From WRAV01 sp050950205 (GTDB lineage: Bacteria; Bacillota; Clostridia; Oscillospirales; Ruminococcaceae): a stretch of DNA of 64,000 nucleotides. The notes below the pieces were generated by a model that ran no database searches, was not told where the DNA came from, and saw only the letters and a program-made list of their open reading frames with translations. The translations under genes and the position numbers were made by a program. The stretch covers positions 3,894 to 67,893 of the forward strand of contig JBMNHF010000019.1 of the NCBI GenBank assembly GCA_050950205.1, in the 5' to 3' direction. Each line of letters begins with the position of its first letter. The stretch's first letter is position 1. Below, piece after piece: positions 9,211 through 17,731 of this stretch.

Positions 9211-10059
9211 GTGGGAAAAGTATTAAAACGATGGGAAGTTTTGGAAAAGCTACATGCAACACTGGATAAGGATATGCCAGTCATTATTACCGGCGCCAGC
9301 TGTGGGCTTGTGGGAAAATGTGCTGAGAGATCGGATACAGATTTAATCCTTTACAGCACCATGGGTCGGAGTCGTTTCCAAGGGTTTCCTACTCGTATTA
9401 TCGGGGATTTCAGCGGGAATATCAGCATGCAGATGCATCGGGATCTTTGGATGGTGGTGAAACACACGCCGCTCATCGCGGGACTGGATGCCAGCGACAT
9501 CGAGTGCTTAGATTTGGATCGGCTTGTGGACAGGTTTGTGGATGCGGGGGTTTCAGGATTTTGCAATCTCCCCACGGTGCAGTTTTATGGCACAGAGTTC
9601 AGAACCCGGGCATCCGGTACCTATACTGCCTTTGAAAATGAACTGGCGCTGATTGAAAAGTGCCGCAAACGGGATCTTTTCGGAATAGGTTTTGTTTTCT
9701 TCCCCGAAGACGCATTGAAGATGATAGATGCAGGGGCGGATTGTATTATCGCCAATTGTGGCGCAACCGAGGGCGGTATGAGCGGCTATGGGCATATGGA
9801 ATATGACGTTGCGGTTGAACGGATCGAAAAAATCGTGGAAGTGGTGAAAAAAGCCAACGCAGATGTGATCTGCATAGGGCACGGCGGCCCCTTCAATAGT
9901 CCGGAAAGCACCCGCATTCTTTACGATAGGACAGGGGTGGACGGATACTACGGCGGCTCAAGCATAGAGCGCATTCCTGTGGAAAATGCGGTGCGCGAAA
10001 TCGTAGAGCAGTATAAGGCCCCGGTGCTTTCCGCGCTGCGTGGCGAAAAAATTGTCTGA
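9211..10059 (+). CDS. PEP-hydrolase-like TIM-barrel protein (first copy)
   Basis: 282 residues from a GTG at 9211, chosen because AAAGGAGG sits seven bases upstream and an ATG within the leader is followed at once by a stop. It belongs to the TIM-barrel family often annotated as phosphoenolpyruvate hydrolase family, which also forms the C-terminal half of the plant Tm-1 protein. Visible blocks: ITGASCGLVGK, LYSTMGRSRFQGFPTR, DAGVSGFCNLPTVQFYG, GHGGPFNSPES and GGSSIERIPVE. The reaction is unknown; the barrel resembles PEP mutase/isocitrate-lyase-like C-C chemistry only loosely. It lies 21 bp before a paralogue and likely works with it and the UPF0261 protein. Confidence 0.82.
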   Translation: MGKVLKRWEVLEKLHATLDKDMPVIITGASCGLVGKCAERSDTDLILYSTMGRSRFQGFPTRIIGDFSGNISMQMHRDLWMVVKHTPLIAGLDASDIECLDLDRLVDRFVDAGVSGFCNLPTVQFYGTEFRTRASGTYTAFENELALIEKCRKRDLFGIGFVFFPEDALKMIDAGADCIIANCGATEGGMSGYGHMEYDVAVERIEKIVEVVKKANADVICIGHGGPFNSPESTRILYDRTGVDGYYGGSSIERIPVENAVREIVEQYKAPVLSALRGEKIV

Positions 10060-10080
10060 TAGAGAAAGGAGCGAAACAAG

Positions 10081-10914
10081 ATGGGACGCACATTTACGCG
10101 GCAGGAACTTATAGAGCGATTTGAGAAGGTCATTGCTTCGGATCGCCCTCTGATCGGAACCGGTGCCAGCGCTGGCATTATCGGGAAAGCAGCGGAAGCG
10201 GGCGGTGTGGATTTTATAGTACTTTACAGCACCGGCCGCAGCAGATTGATGGGACAGCCCACTCGGCTGGTGGGGGAAGCCAACCGTCTTAGCTATGAGA
10301 TGCATGAAGAACTCTATCAGGTAGTAGAGGATACTCCGCTTATTGTAGGGATCGACGCCAACGATCCGCTCAACTGGGATCACAAAAAGCTTCTAAAAAA
10401 GTTTGTGGACGCGGGTGTTTCCGGCATTATCCATAATCCGATGATTGGTATTTATGGAAAAGAATATGTGGATCTGCGCGGCAGCGTGGGCCATGGCTTT
10501 GAAAGGGAACTGGCTTTTACCCGTCTTGCACATGAAATGGGGATTTATACTATGTGCTATACCTGGACGATTGAGGAAACGGTGGAAATGGTGAAGGCCG
10601 GCACTGACATGATTATTGCCCATGTGGGCGGCACGGGAGGCGGCTTGGAGGGCATTCCCCACAAGCGGATGGAGGATTGCTGCAAGATTATAAACACACT
10701 TATCAAAGCGGCAAAGGATACCAACCCCGATACCGTGACGCTGGCCCACGGCGGCCCCTTCAAGGATCCGGAATCGGTCCTCGATATTTATCGGCATACG
10801 GATGCGGTAGGATATATTGGTGCCTCTAGCGTAGAGCGCATTCCCCTTGAAACTGCGGTGATGAATACAGTACGGGCTTTTAAGAATGTACCCCTCGGGA
10901 GGAAACGGGCATGA
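10081..10914 (+). CDS. PEP-hydrolase-like TIM-barrel protein (second copy)
   Basis: 277-residue paralogue of the preceding gene, preceded by AGAAAGGAGCG. Matching blocks are GTGASAGIIGKAAE, LYSTGRSRLMGQPTR, DAGVSGIIHNPMIGIYG, IAHVGGTGGGLEG, AHGGPFKDPES and GASSVERIPLE. Shared HGGPF and SSxERIP motifs, probably at the phosphate/substrate-binding face, support a common active site; the copies differ most in the middle (TxGGGLEG versus TEGGMSG). Its stop overlaps the next start in ATGA, so it is translationally coupled to the UPF0261 gene. The two copies may form a heteromer or handle different substrates. Confidence 0.85.
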   Translation: MGRTFTRQELIERFEKVIASDRPLIGTGASAGIIGKAAEAGGVDFIVLYSTGRSRLMGQPTRLVGEANRLSYEMHEELYQVVEDTPLIVGIDANDPLNWDHKKLLKKFVDAGVSGIIHNPMIGIYGKEYVDLRGSVGHGFERELAFTRLAHEMGIYTMCYTWTIEETVEMVKAGTDMIIAHVGGTGGGLEGIPHKRMEDCCKIINTLIKAAKDTNPDTVTLAHGGPFKDPESVLDIYRHTDAVGYIGASSVERIPLETAVMNTVRAFKNVPLGRKRA

Positions 10915-12113
10915 ACCGTAAGCGCATTTTGGTACTAGGCACGCTGGACACTAAGGGAGAGGAGTTTGCCTTTCTCAAGGAAGAATTGCTTAGTCGGGGA
11001 TGCGACCCCATTGTAATGGATCTGGGATTGTTGGGAAAACCCGCTTTTGAACCGGATATTACCTGCAGTGCAGTGTTGCAAAGGGCTGGGGCAACCCTTG
11101 AGGAATTTCAGGATGGGGCGTCCCGCGGTCGCGCTATCGATGCCATTATTCTTGGCGGAAAGCGAATGGTGCAAGAATTATACAGAGAAAAACGATTTGA
11201 CGGTATTATTGCCATGGGCGGTGGATCCGGTACCACCATCGGAATGCAGATCATGCGGGAACTTCCTTTGGGCGTTCCCAAAGTACAGGTAACAACTTTG
11301 GCGGATCTGGCGAATTTTATCGGCGAATCGGATATCTGCGTGGTGCGGTCTATGGTGGATATGCTGGGCTTGAACAGCCTGACACGTCTAGTCATACAGG
11401 AGGCGGCCTCTGCCATAACGGGTCTGACCGAATACCGGGCTGACCAGAGTGTTCTGCGGCCCTGCGTTGCTATCACCTGCCTTGGAGTGACTACGCCGGG
11501 GGTGATGAAGCTGAGAGAACGGCTCATCAGGATGGGGAAAGAGGTAATTGTACTGCATTTTAGTACATCCATCGTAGACCAGCTGGTGGAAAGCGGTATG
11601 TTGGAGGCCATAGTGGACATGACTCCAAGCGAAATAACCCGCAGTATAATTTACCCCGATACCAAAGGAAATCCCAAGCGGCTTTTATCCGCACGGGAAG
11701 CGGGCATTCCCATTCTATTTGCGCCGGGAGCATTGGATATGCTTCTGTATCCCCATCCGATTTCGGATATACCGTCGCATCTGCGTGACCGACAGCATGT
11801 GGTGCATTCGCCAAATATGACTCTTTTGGCGACCACCAAAAAGGAAAGGGAGTTGTTGGCGGAATACCTGATCAGGCAACTCAATGCATCCAAAGGTCCG
11901 GCCGCAGTCCTTTTACCCATTGGAGGATTCTCTATGTGGGATGTGCCAGGGCGCGCTTTTCATGATGCGGAGGCAATTGCTGCATTCAGAACCGCAGTAT
12001 ATGCCACAGCTTCCTCGCAAATACGGGTTGTGGAAACACAGGCGAACATCAATGATGATGAATTTGCCGATCAGGCGGCAGAGCTTGTGCATTTCCTTTT
12101 AACAGAAAAATAA
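10911..12113 (+). CDS. UPF0261 / Tm-1-like ATP-binding protein
   Basis: 400 residues, matching the Tm-1-like ATP-binding family (UPF0261), the domain that forms the N-terminal half of tomato Tm-1. Visible signatures: ILVLGTLDTKGEEFAFLKEE at the N-terminus, GIIAMGGGSGTTIGMQIMRE (Gly-rich nucleotide loop, about residues 104-123), VTTLADLANFIGESDI and the C-terminal LLPIGGFSMWDVPGR. No reaction is firmly known to me for bacterial members. The gene is coupled by ATGA overlap to two TIM-barrel genes of the type fused to it in plants, so the three products very likely act together. Confidence 0.88.
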   Translation: MNRKRILVLGTLDTKGEEFAFLKEELLSRGCDPIVMDLGLLGKPAFEPDITCSAVLQRAGATLEEFQDGASRGRAIDAIILGGKRMVQELYREKRFDGIIAMGGGSGTTIGMQIMRELPLGVPKVQVTTLADLANFIGESDICVVRSMVDMLGLNSLTRLVIQEAASAITGLTEYRADQSVLRPCVAITCLGVTTPGVMKLRERLIRMGKEVIVLHFSTSIVDQLVESGMLEAIVDMTPSEITRSIIYPDTKGNPKRLLSAREAGIPILFAPGALDMLLYPHPISDIPSHLRDRQHVVHSPNMTLLATTKKERELLAEYLIRQLNASKGPAAVLLPIGGFSMWDVPGRAFHDAEAIAAFRTAVYATASSQIRVVETQANINDDEFADQAAELVHFLLTEK

Positions 12114-12129
12114 AGAAGGAGCGAAAAAT

Positions 12130-13033
12130 ATGGCACGCGTGAAAAACATTCTTATTACCGGTGGCAGCGGAAACATTGGCATGCGTTTGGTTAATCAACT
12201 CTTGGGAAAGGGATATATGCTGCGGGTTGCAGACGTAAAGCCCCCTGAGCAGAATCAAATAGATTTTGTTAGAGTGGATATCACAAACTGGGAAGATATG
12301 GACGAGGCAACCAGGGGAATAGATCTTGTTATTCATCTTGCGGCGATTCCCATTGAAAACGGGGCAATCAAGGGATATTTTCCGGGTGAACATGGAAGGG
12401 ACCTTCAATACTATCGATGCGGCAGCCAAAAATGGGGTGAAATGCTTCCTGCTTGCAAGTAGCGTGGTTGTATACGCGCTGCTTAATCCAAGCCAGCCTT
12501 TTCAGCCAGCTTATTTCCCTGTGGATGAGCAAACGCCGCTTATCCCTGACCGAAATTACAGCGTTGGCAAGACTAATGCAGAAAACTATATGAAAGCGTA
12601 CAGCCGCCTTTACGGCATGGACTGCATCGCACTGCGCTTGGCAACGGTAATGTCCGAAAGCAAGGGCAGCAAATGGGCCTGGGATGGGGTGATTGAGAAT
12701 ATTGATGATCCAGAATATAATTTTGGCGGCTTATCTATGCGTCAGTTCATGTGGCAGTATGTGCATGTGGAGGATGTGGCTCAAGCGTTTGTAAAAGCGG
12801 TAGAATATGCAGACGCCAACGAGAATATCGGGTTTGATGCCTTCAATATTGGCGCAGAGGACTGCTGCTCCAGCCTACCTACCATGGAGCTGATAGGACG
12901 CTACTTTCCCAATGTCCCCCTGCTTAAGGAACCGGGTCGATTTGCGAAAAATCCTTATGCCGCCCTGTATGGAATTGAGAAGGCGAAAAAAGTTCTTGGA
13001 TATCAGCCTGCATACTCCTGGCGAAATATGTAA
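12130..13033 (+). pseudogene. NAD-dependent epimerase/dehydratase, frameshifted
   Basis: An extended SDR (Rossmann) enzyme broken across two frames. The first (12130 to about 12380) begins MARVKNILITGGSGNIGMRL with the GGSGNIG dinucleotide loop and ends LVIHLAAIPIEN. The second carries RVNMEGTFNTIDAAAKNGVK, SSVVVY, and the catalytic Tyr-Lys in YSVGKTNAENY, through to codon 13033. The frames meet at the T run 12378-12381; removing one T restores one protein of about 300 residues. Either an indel error or a recent mutation. AAGAAGGAGCG precedes the start. In the catabolic block it would oxidise or epimerise a hydroxylated substrate. Confidence 0.8.
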
Positions 13034-13046
13034 TTAAGATAGTGGA

Positions 13047-14303
13047 ATGTATAGGTTTGATAGATCATATGACAGAAATGCAGCAAAAGCAAATAATCTT
13101 TGTGAAAAGGTAAGCCATCTGGCGCGACATCATCGATTTACAGCCCTTGCGTTCTTGTGTTGTCTTTTGCAACTGGTAATCCTAATGAGTATAAAGTCTA
13201 CATTGGCATTACTAGTAATAGAACTGGGCGGTTCTATGCTGCTTGCAGGAGTCCTCTCAACGATGATTTTGGTTAGCACAGTGGTAGCAAAGCCTTTTGC
13301 TGGTCTGATGCTCGATCAAAAAGGCGCACGGCCCATGATATTGCTTGTAGGGTTACTGACTATTATAGCTACTGTCGGGCATATGTTTTCCTTCTCTACA
13401 TATAGTCTGTTATGGCTGTTTGGATGCGTTGTTCTTGTGGGTGTGGCGCATTCGGCTTTCTCGATAACGGAGCTTACGCTTTTCTTGCGTCAGTCTATGT
13501 CTGAAGCGCAAAACAAATATATGGTCAATCTGGTCGGCTTTAATACAGTTCTGGCAACAGCGATTGCGCCTACAGTTTCCCAGGGAATCATGAACCGGTT
13601 TGGCTTTCTTTCGCTATATTGTGTTTTGCTCATAGTAGGAATCCTGAGCATTCTTATATTCTACTTGATAGCGGGAAAGTTGCGTAATATGCATATGGAG
13701 CCCGCTGTGGCTGGGGCGCGGCAAAAGCGTGGCTGGATGCGGGCAGTTTTGGAGGTTTGCCGGGACAAAACCTTTGCGCTCCTCTTTCTTTCCTATATGA
13801 CCTGGGGGGTAAGTAACGGGGCTATATTGTCCTTTTTAAACGCCTATGGCGTATCCATTGGAATAGATAGTTGTGCGCTTTTTTTTACAATATATTCTGG
13901 AGTAAACATCGCGCTTCGCTGGTTTGTCCCGGCCTGCATGGAAAGGGTGGGGAGCCGATACATTCTGCTCCTCTCCTATGTTTGCCTGTCGGTAGGTGCA
14001 ATTCTCCTCTCGCGGATACAGACGCCGATGGATTTGATTTTGCCCGCTATATTAAGCGGCATTGGCACATCGTCTATTTATACACCCATCGTGGAACGGG
14101 CCATGGCCTGTATACCAGCTTCGGCTCGGATGTTTGGGACCAGTATTTTCTTGGTGAGCTTTGAAATCGGGCAAGGGATCGCTTCCCTTATCGTAGGAAT
14201 CTGTTCGCTAGCGATTGGGTTCGCGGAAATTTTTTTTGTTATTGGCCTCGTGCAGGGAATTGGTATATTTACAATTTATTATGGAACAAAACAAAGGAGG
14301 TAA
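13047..14303 (+). CDS. Major facilitator superfamily transporter
   Basis: 418 residues, very hydrophobic, with about twelve predicted membrane spans. The MFS loop 2-3 motif appears as AGLMLDQKGARPMI (usually G-x3-D-x2-G-x-R). The N-terminus (about 30 residues, charged) is longer than usual and the ribosome site before 13047 is weak, so a later start is possible. It sits 14 bp after the epimerase and 4 bp before the ene-reductase gene. It probably exports or imports an intermediate or substrate of the adjoining catabolic genes; no substrate can be named. Confidence 0.8.
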   Translation: MYRFDRSYDRNAAKANNLCEKVSHLARHHRFTALAFLCCLLQLVILMSIKSTLALLVIELGGSMLLAGVLSTMILVSTVVAKPFAGLMLDQKGARPMILLVGLLTIIATVGHMFSFSTYSLLWLFGCVVLVGVAHSAFSITELTLFLRQSMSEAQNKYMVNLVGFNTVLATAIAPTVSQGIMNRFGFLSLYCVLLIVGILSILIFYLIAGKLRNMHMEPAVAGARQKRGWMRAVLEVCRDKTFALLFLSYMTWGVSNGAILSFLNAYGVSIGIDSCALFFTIYSGVNIALRWFVPACMERVGSRYILLLSYVCLSVGAILLSRIQTPMDLILPAILSGIGTSSIYTPIVERAMACIPASARMFGTSIFLVSFEIGQGIASLIVGICSLAIGFAEIFFVIGLVQGIGIFTIYYGTKQRR

Positions 14304-14307
14304 CTGT

Positions 14308-16311
14308 ATGAAGTACAAGCATCTGTTCCAACCCATTACCATTGGAGAAACGTATATTAAAAACCGTATTGCGCTGGCACCGATAAATAATTCGACGCAA
14401 ATGGACAATGCGAAGGGTTCTGTTACAGAACAAATGTCTGATTATTTCGTGGAAATCGCAAAAGGAGGTACTGGGCTTATTGTAACAGGCGTATTCAAGT
14501 GCGAGAATACCATTGAGCGCTGTTATGATGAAAAGAACAAGATTTACACATGGTGCTTTTTTAACCGCCATTCACTAAGGGAAATGACCGAGATGGTTTC
14601 CCGCATTCATGCCTATGGAGCAAAGATTTTCATCCAGCTTTCCGCCGGTCCGGGGCGGGTTACCTCTCCCGCTGTAATTGATTCGGGGGTGGAACCGGTG
14701 TCTGCTTCACCCAATCTGTGCTTCTACCGGCCTAATGTTACTTGCCGGGAGCTGACCACCAAAGAAGTGGAGGGGATTGTGGCCGCCTTTGGGGAAGCAG
14801 CCCAGCTTGCAAAACAGATTGGCATTGATGGTATCGAAGTACACGGGCACGAGGGATATCTTATCGACCAGTTTACTACAAAGCTTTGGAACCGGCGTAC
14901 GGATAAATACGGTGGTGATCTGCGGGGCAGATGCACATTCCCTATTGAAATTCTCCATGCCATCAAGAATGCTGCCGGAAAGAATTTTACCGTTACATAC
15001 CGAACTGGCGTCAAGCATTTTATCGCTGCGCCCTTTACCTGTGCGTTGCGTATGGACGAAAACGAAATGGGGCGTGAGCCGGATGAGACGGTCGAAATGT
15101 GCAAAATTCTTGAAGAGGCCGGTTATGACGGTTTCTCCTTAGACGCGGGTTGTTACGAAGGAGATGCCTGGTCCCATCCTCCTTATTATCAGGAACATGG
15201 ATGCGCCATCGATCTGACTGCCATTGTAAAGCGGGAGCTGAAGGTACCTGTCATGAGTGCTGGACGTATGGGAATACCCGAGTTGGCGGAAAATTCTATT
15301 GCACAGGGGAAGACCGATATGATCGCCATCGGTCGCGACTTGATGGCAGATCCCTACTGGCCGGCAAAAGTTTTGGCGGATCAAGAGGAGGAAATCCGAC
15401 CCTGTCTGGGCTGTCATGATGGATGCATGGTGCGCTCGTTTAACGGCATGCGCCTATGCTGTTCGGTCAATCCTTCCTGCTCCAAAGAGGGGATTAGCAA
15501 GATCATTCCGGTACAGGAGAAGAAAAAGATCATGGTAGTAGGCGGTGGCATAGCCGGCATGGAATTTGCGCGAATTGCTACGTTACGAGGGCATGAGGTA
15601 ACGCTGTATGAAAAAACGGATCAGCTTGCAGGGCATCTCAACGAAGCATGTGTACCGGATTTTAAAGACGATATTAAACGGCTCATTCGCTGGTATAAAC
15701 GGCAAATGGAGAATACGAAGGTGAATATTCGGTACAATACTGTTGTAAACGAAGAGAGAATTGAAAAGGAGAATCCGGATATTTTGATCATCGCTACGGG
15801 CTCTACCTATCGCCTGCCCGATGTGCCGGGGTTGGATAATGGCATTGCGGTTACATGTTGTGAGCTTTTGCGCGGAGAGAAAGAAGCGGGTAGCAGAGTA
15901 GTGGTTATCGGCGGCGGATTAGAAGGTTCCGAAACCGCGCTCTGGCTGGCGAAACAGGGGGTACAGGTTACCATTGTAGAAATGCAGGAGGAAATCGTAG
16001 GCCGCACCCTATGTGGAGCCAATGCGACTATGCTGCATGGTCAGTTGAAGGAATACGGCGTGAAAATAATGACCAGTACCAAGCTGAGCGGCATTACCGA
16101 AAAAGGTGTTGTTCTTGTAAATGAAAATCGAGATATTGTAGAGATTTCCTGTGATACGGTAGCCATGGCCACCGGTGTTGTTGGAAACAACCAGTTGTAC
16201 GAGGCGTTTGTTAGCAAAAGGCCAGCCGTTTACAATATCGGCGACTGTAAAAAGCCGAGAAAAATACATGATGCTATTTTTGAAGGATGGTATCTTGGCA
16301 TGAACCTTTGA
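14308..16311 (+). CDS. Old-Yellow-Enzyme/FAD ene-reductase (2,4-dienoyl-CoA reductase type)
   Basis: 667 residues starting at 14308 behind AAAGGAGG. Residues about 1-345 form an FMN TIM barrel of the OYE family (FQPITIGETYIKNRIALAPI; IDGIEVHGHEGYLIDQF). A [4Fe-4S] motif follows, CLGCHDGC with later Cys residues in the CCSVNPSC segment. Residues about 407-667 form an FAD/NAD(P) domain with VVGGGIAGMEFAR and a second dinucleotide loop VVIGGGLEGSETA. This is the layout of 2,4-dienoyl-CoA reductase, trimethylamine dehydrogenase, BaiCD/BaiH and daidzein reductase. It should reduce an activated C=C bond with NAD(P)H. The substrate is unknown; context suggests an imported cyclic or enone compound rather than fatty acids. 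Confidence 0.88.
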   Translation: MKYKHLFQPITIGETYIKNRIALAPINNSTQMDNAKGSVTEQMSDYFVEIAKGGTGLIVTGVFKCENTIERCYDEKNKIYTWCFFNRHSLREMTEMVSRIHAYGAKIFIQLSAGPGRVTSPAVIDSGVEPVSASPNLCFYRPNVTCRELTTKEVEGIVAAFGEAAQLAKQIGIDGIEVHGHEGYLIDQFTTKLWNRRTDKYGGDLRGRCTFPIEILHAIKNAAGKNFTVTYRTGVKHFIAAPFTCALRMDENEMGREPDETVEMCKILEEAGYDGFSLDAGCYEGDAWSHPPYYQEHGCAIDLTAIVKRELKVPVMSAGRMGIPELAENSIAQGKTDMIAIGRDLMADPYWPAKVLADQEEEIRPCLGCHDGCMVRSFNGMRLCCSVNPSCSKEGISKIIPVQEKKKIMVVGGGIAGMEFARIATLRGHEVTLYEKTDQLAGHLNEACVPDFKDDIKRLIRWYKRQMENTKVNIRYNTVVNEERIEKENPDILIIATGSTYRLPDVPGLDNGIAVTCCELLRGEKEAGSRVVVIGGGLEGSETALWLAKQGVQVTIVEMQEEIVGRTLCGANATMLHGQLKEYGVKIMTSTKLSGITEKGVVLVNENRDIVEISCDTVAMATGVVGNNQLYEAFVSKRPAVYNIGDCKKPRKIHDAIFEGWYLGMNL

Positions 16312-16396
16312 TCCCTTGTAAATCCTTTTTCCTTGTTATGCCATATACTATCAGCTCAGACGGACGGCATACGAAAAATTATGGGAGGTATATTTT

Positions 16397-16741
16397 GTGT
16401 TTCGCCATGTTTATCTCTACAAATTAAAACCGGACGTGGATCCAGTGCAGGTAAAGCAAAAGCTGATGACACTTTGTGCTCTGCCATCGGTTTACCACAT
16501 GGAGGTGGGGCTTGATTTTAAGCATGCGCAGAACTCTTATGATTTAATCGAGGATTGTTTCTTTAAAACACAAGAGGATTTTCTCGAATTTGAAAAGGAT
16601 GCATATCATGAAACTATCCGTCAGTATATGGCAGGTGTCCAGCAAGCAGGCGTAAAAATCGATTACGAAACGGAAGCGGATTTCCTGAAGGGGCAAGATT
16701 ATCTTGCAGAACCACGACTTGTGAAACGGGGGTGCGGATAA
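16397..16741 (+). CDS. Dabb-domain (stress-responsive alpha/beta barrel) protein
   Basis: 114 residues from a GTG at 16397 with GGGAGGT upstream. FRHVYLYKLKPDVDPVQVKQ at the N-terminus and the closing DAYHETIRQYMAG segment match the dimeric alpha-beta barrel (Dabb) family. Members are small ferredoxin-like-fold proteins, several of which act as cyclases, lyases or accessory proteins in aromatic and polyketide metabolism. It is the last gene of the plus-strand catabolic block and probably acts on the same compound as the ene-reductase. Role inferred only from context. Confidence 0.75.
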   Translation: MFRHVYLYKLKPDVDPVQVKQKLMTLCALPSVYHMEVGLDFKHAQNSYDLIEDCFFKTQEDFLEFEKDAYHETIRQYMAGVQQAGVKIDYETEADFLKGQDYLAEPRLVKRGCG

Positions 16742-16863
16742 GCATGGCATAGCCATCGTCCCGCTTCACCATCTACGCAAGTGAAGGACCGAAGATCCCT
16801 TTGTAAGCGTAACCCCAGCCAGCGGCTTGAGTAATCTGCAGAGATGAGCGAGAATATCTGTGT

Positions 16864-16898
16864 AACTCCCCGAGACTCCCGGTGAGTCTCGGGGAGTT
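16864..16898 (+). terminator. Strong stem-loop at the end of the catabolic block
   Basis: A perfect 14-bp stem (AACTCCCCGAGACT paired with its complement) closes a 7-nt loop and is followed by a short TTTA. It could end transcription of the catabolic block or shield the IS66 transposase genes from read-through. The T tract is weak, so termination is uncertain. Confidence 0.55.
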
Positions 16899-16938
16899 TA
16901 TGCCATCAAGGGGAAACCTGACGGAAAGGAAGCAGCAA

Positions 16939-17322
16939 ATGCAGCAGGAAATGACGATCCAGAGCATGGGGAAACAGCAGCGGCTGGAGGACTGGGGCCG
17001 CCGGGTAGCGGCGTGCCGGCAAAGCGGGATGACGGTGACAGGCTGGTGTAAAGAAAACGGGGTGTCAACAAAGACATACTACACATGGCAAAAAAAAGTC
17101 TTTGCGGCGCTGGTGGAGCGGGAAAAGCTACAGCTTCGTGAAGCGCAGGACTCTGCAGGACCGGTCTGCTTTGCCGAGCTTCCTGCGCCGCAAGCTACGG
17201 CATATACAGAGCCGCCGAGGCTGGCTGCAAGCATCCGGATGGGCAGTACATCCATAGACCTCTACGCAGGAGCGGATCCGGAAATTGTACGGATGCTGTC
17301 CCGGGTACTGCGGTCATGCTGA
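16939..17322 (+). CDS. tnpA: IS66-family accessory protein TnpA (OrfA)
   Basis: About 127 residues from the ATG at 16939 (GGAAAGGAAG upstream). It carries the OrfA helix-turn-helix region WGRRVAACRQSGMTVTGWCK and ENGVSTKTYYTWQKKV, the usual IS66 transposase-associated DNA-binding protein. Its stop overlaps the tnpB start by 7 bp. OrfA and OrfB are needed with OrfC for IS66 transposition. Confidence 0.88.
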   Translation: MQQEMTIQSMGKQQRLEDWGRRVAACRQSGMTVTGWCKENGVSTKTYYTWQKKVFAALVEREKLQLREAQDSAGPVCFAELPAPQATAYTEPPRLAASIRMGSTSIDLYAGADPEIVRMLSRVLRSC

Positions 17323-17672
17323 GGGATTTTACGGGAGCGGAAAAGGTGTATCTCGCCTGCGGGTATACGGATCTCAGGAAAGGGATCGACGGGCTGGCGA
17401 TGCTGGTGCGGGAGCAGTTTGAACTGGATCCCTTCGGCAGCGCGCTGTTTCTGTTCTGCGGGCGGCGGAAGGACCGGATCAAAGGATTGTACTGGGAAGG
17501 GGATGGGTTCATCCTGGTATACAAGCGGCTGGAGGAAGGGGTATACCAGTGGCCGCGGAGCAAGGAAGAGGTGCTTTGCCTGAGCAGGCAGCAGTACCGC
17601 TGGCTCATGGAAGGGCTGAGCGTGGAGCAGCCGAAAGCGCACCGGGAGGTGGTGGGGTTAAGCCTGCGGTAA
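17316..17672 (+). CDS. tnpB: IS66-family accessory protein TnpB (OrfB)
   Basis: 118 residues with the highly conserved IS66 Orf2 pattern: VYLACGYTDLRKGIDGLAML, FGSALFLFCGRRKDRIKGLY and a Trp-Pro ending QWPRSKEE. Overlaps tnpA. No lesion is seen. The biochemical role of this family is unknown, although it is required for transposition. Confidence 0.93.
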   Translation: MLRDFTGAEKVYLACGYTDLRKGIDGLAMLVREQFELDPFGSALFLFCGRRKDRIKGLYWEGDGFILVYKRLEEGVYQWPRSKEEVLCLSRQQYRWLMEGLSVEQPKAHREVVGLSLR

Positions 17673-17731
17673 AAGCGGGAAAACGCCCGGAATTACTGCA
17701 CTTTTCGGCATTTTCATGGTATAATCTTAAT

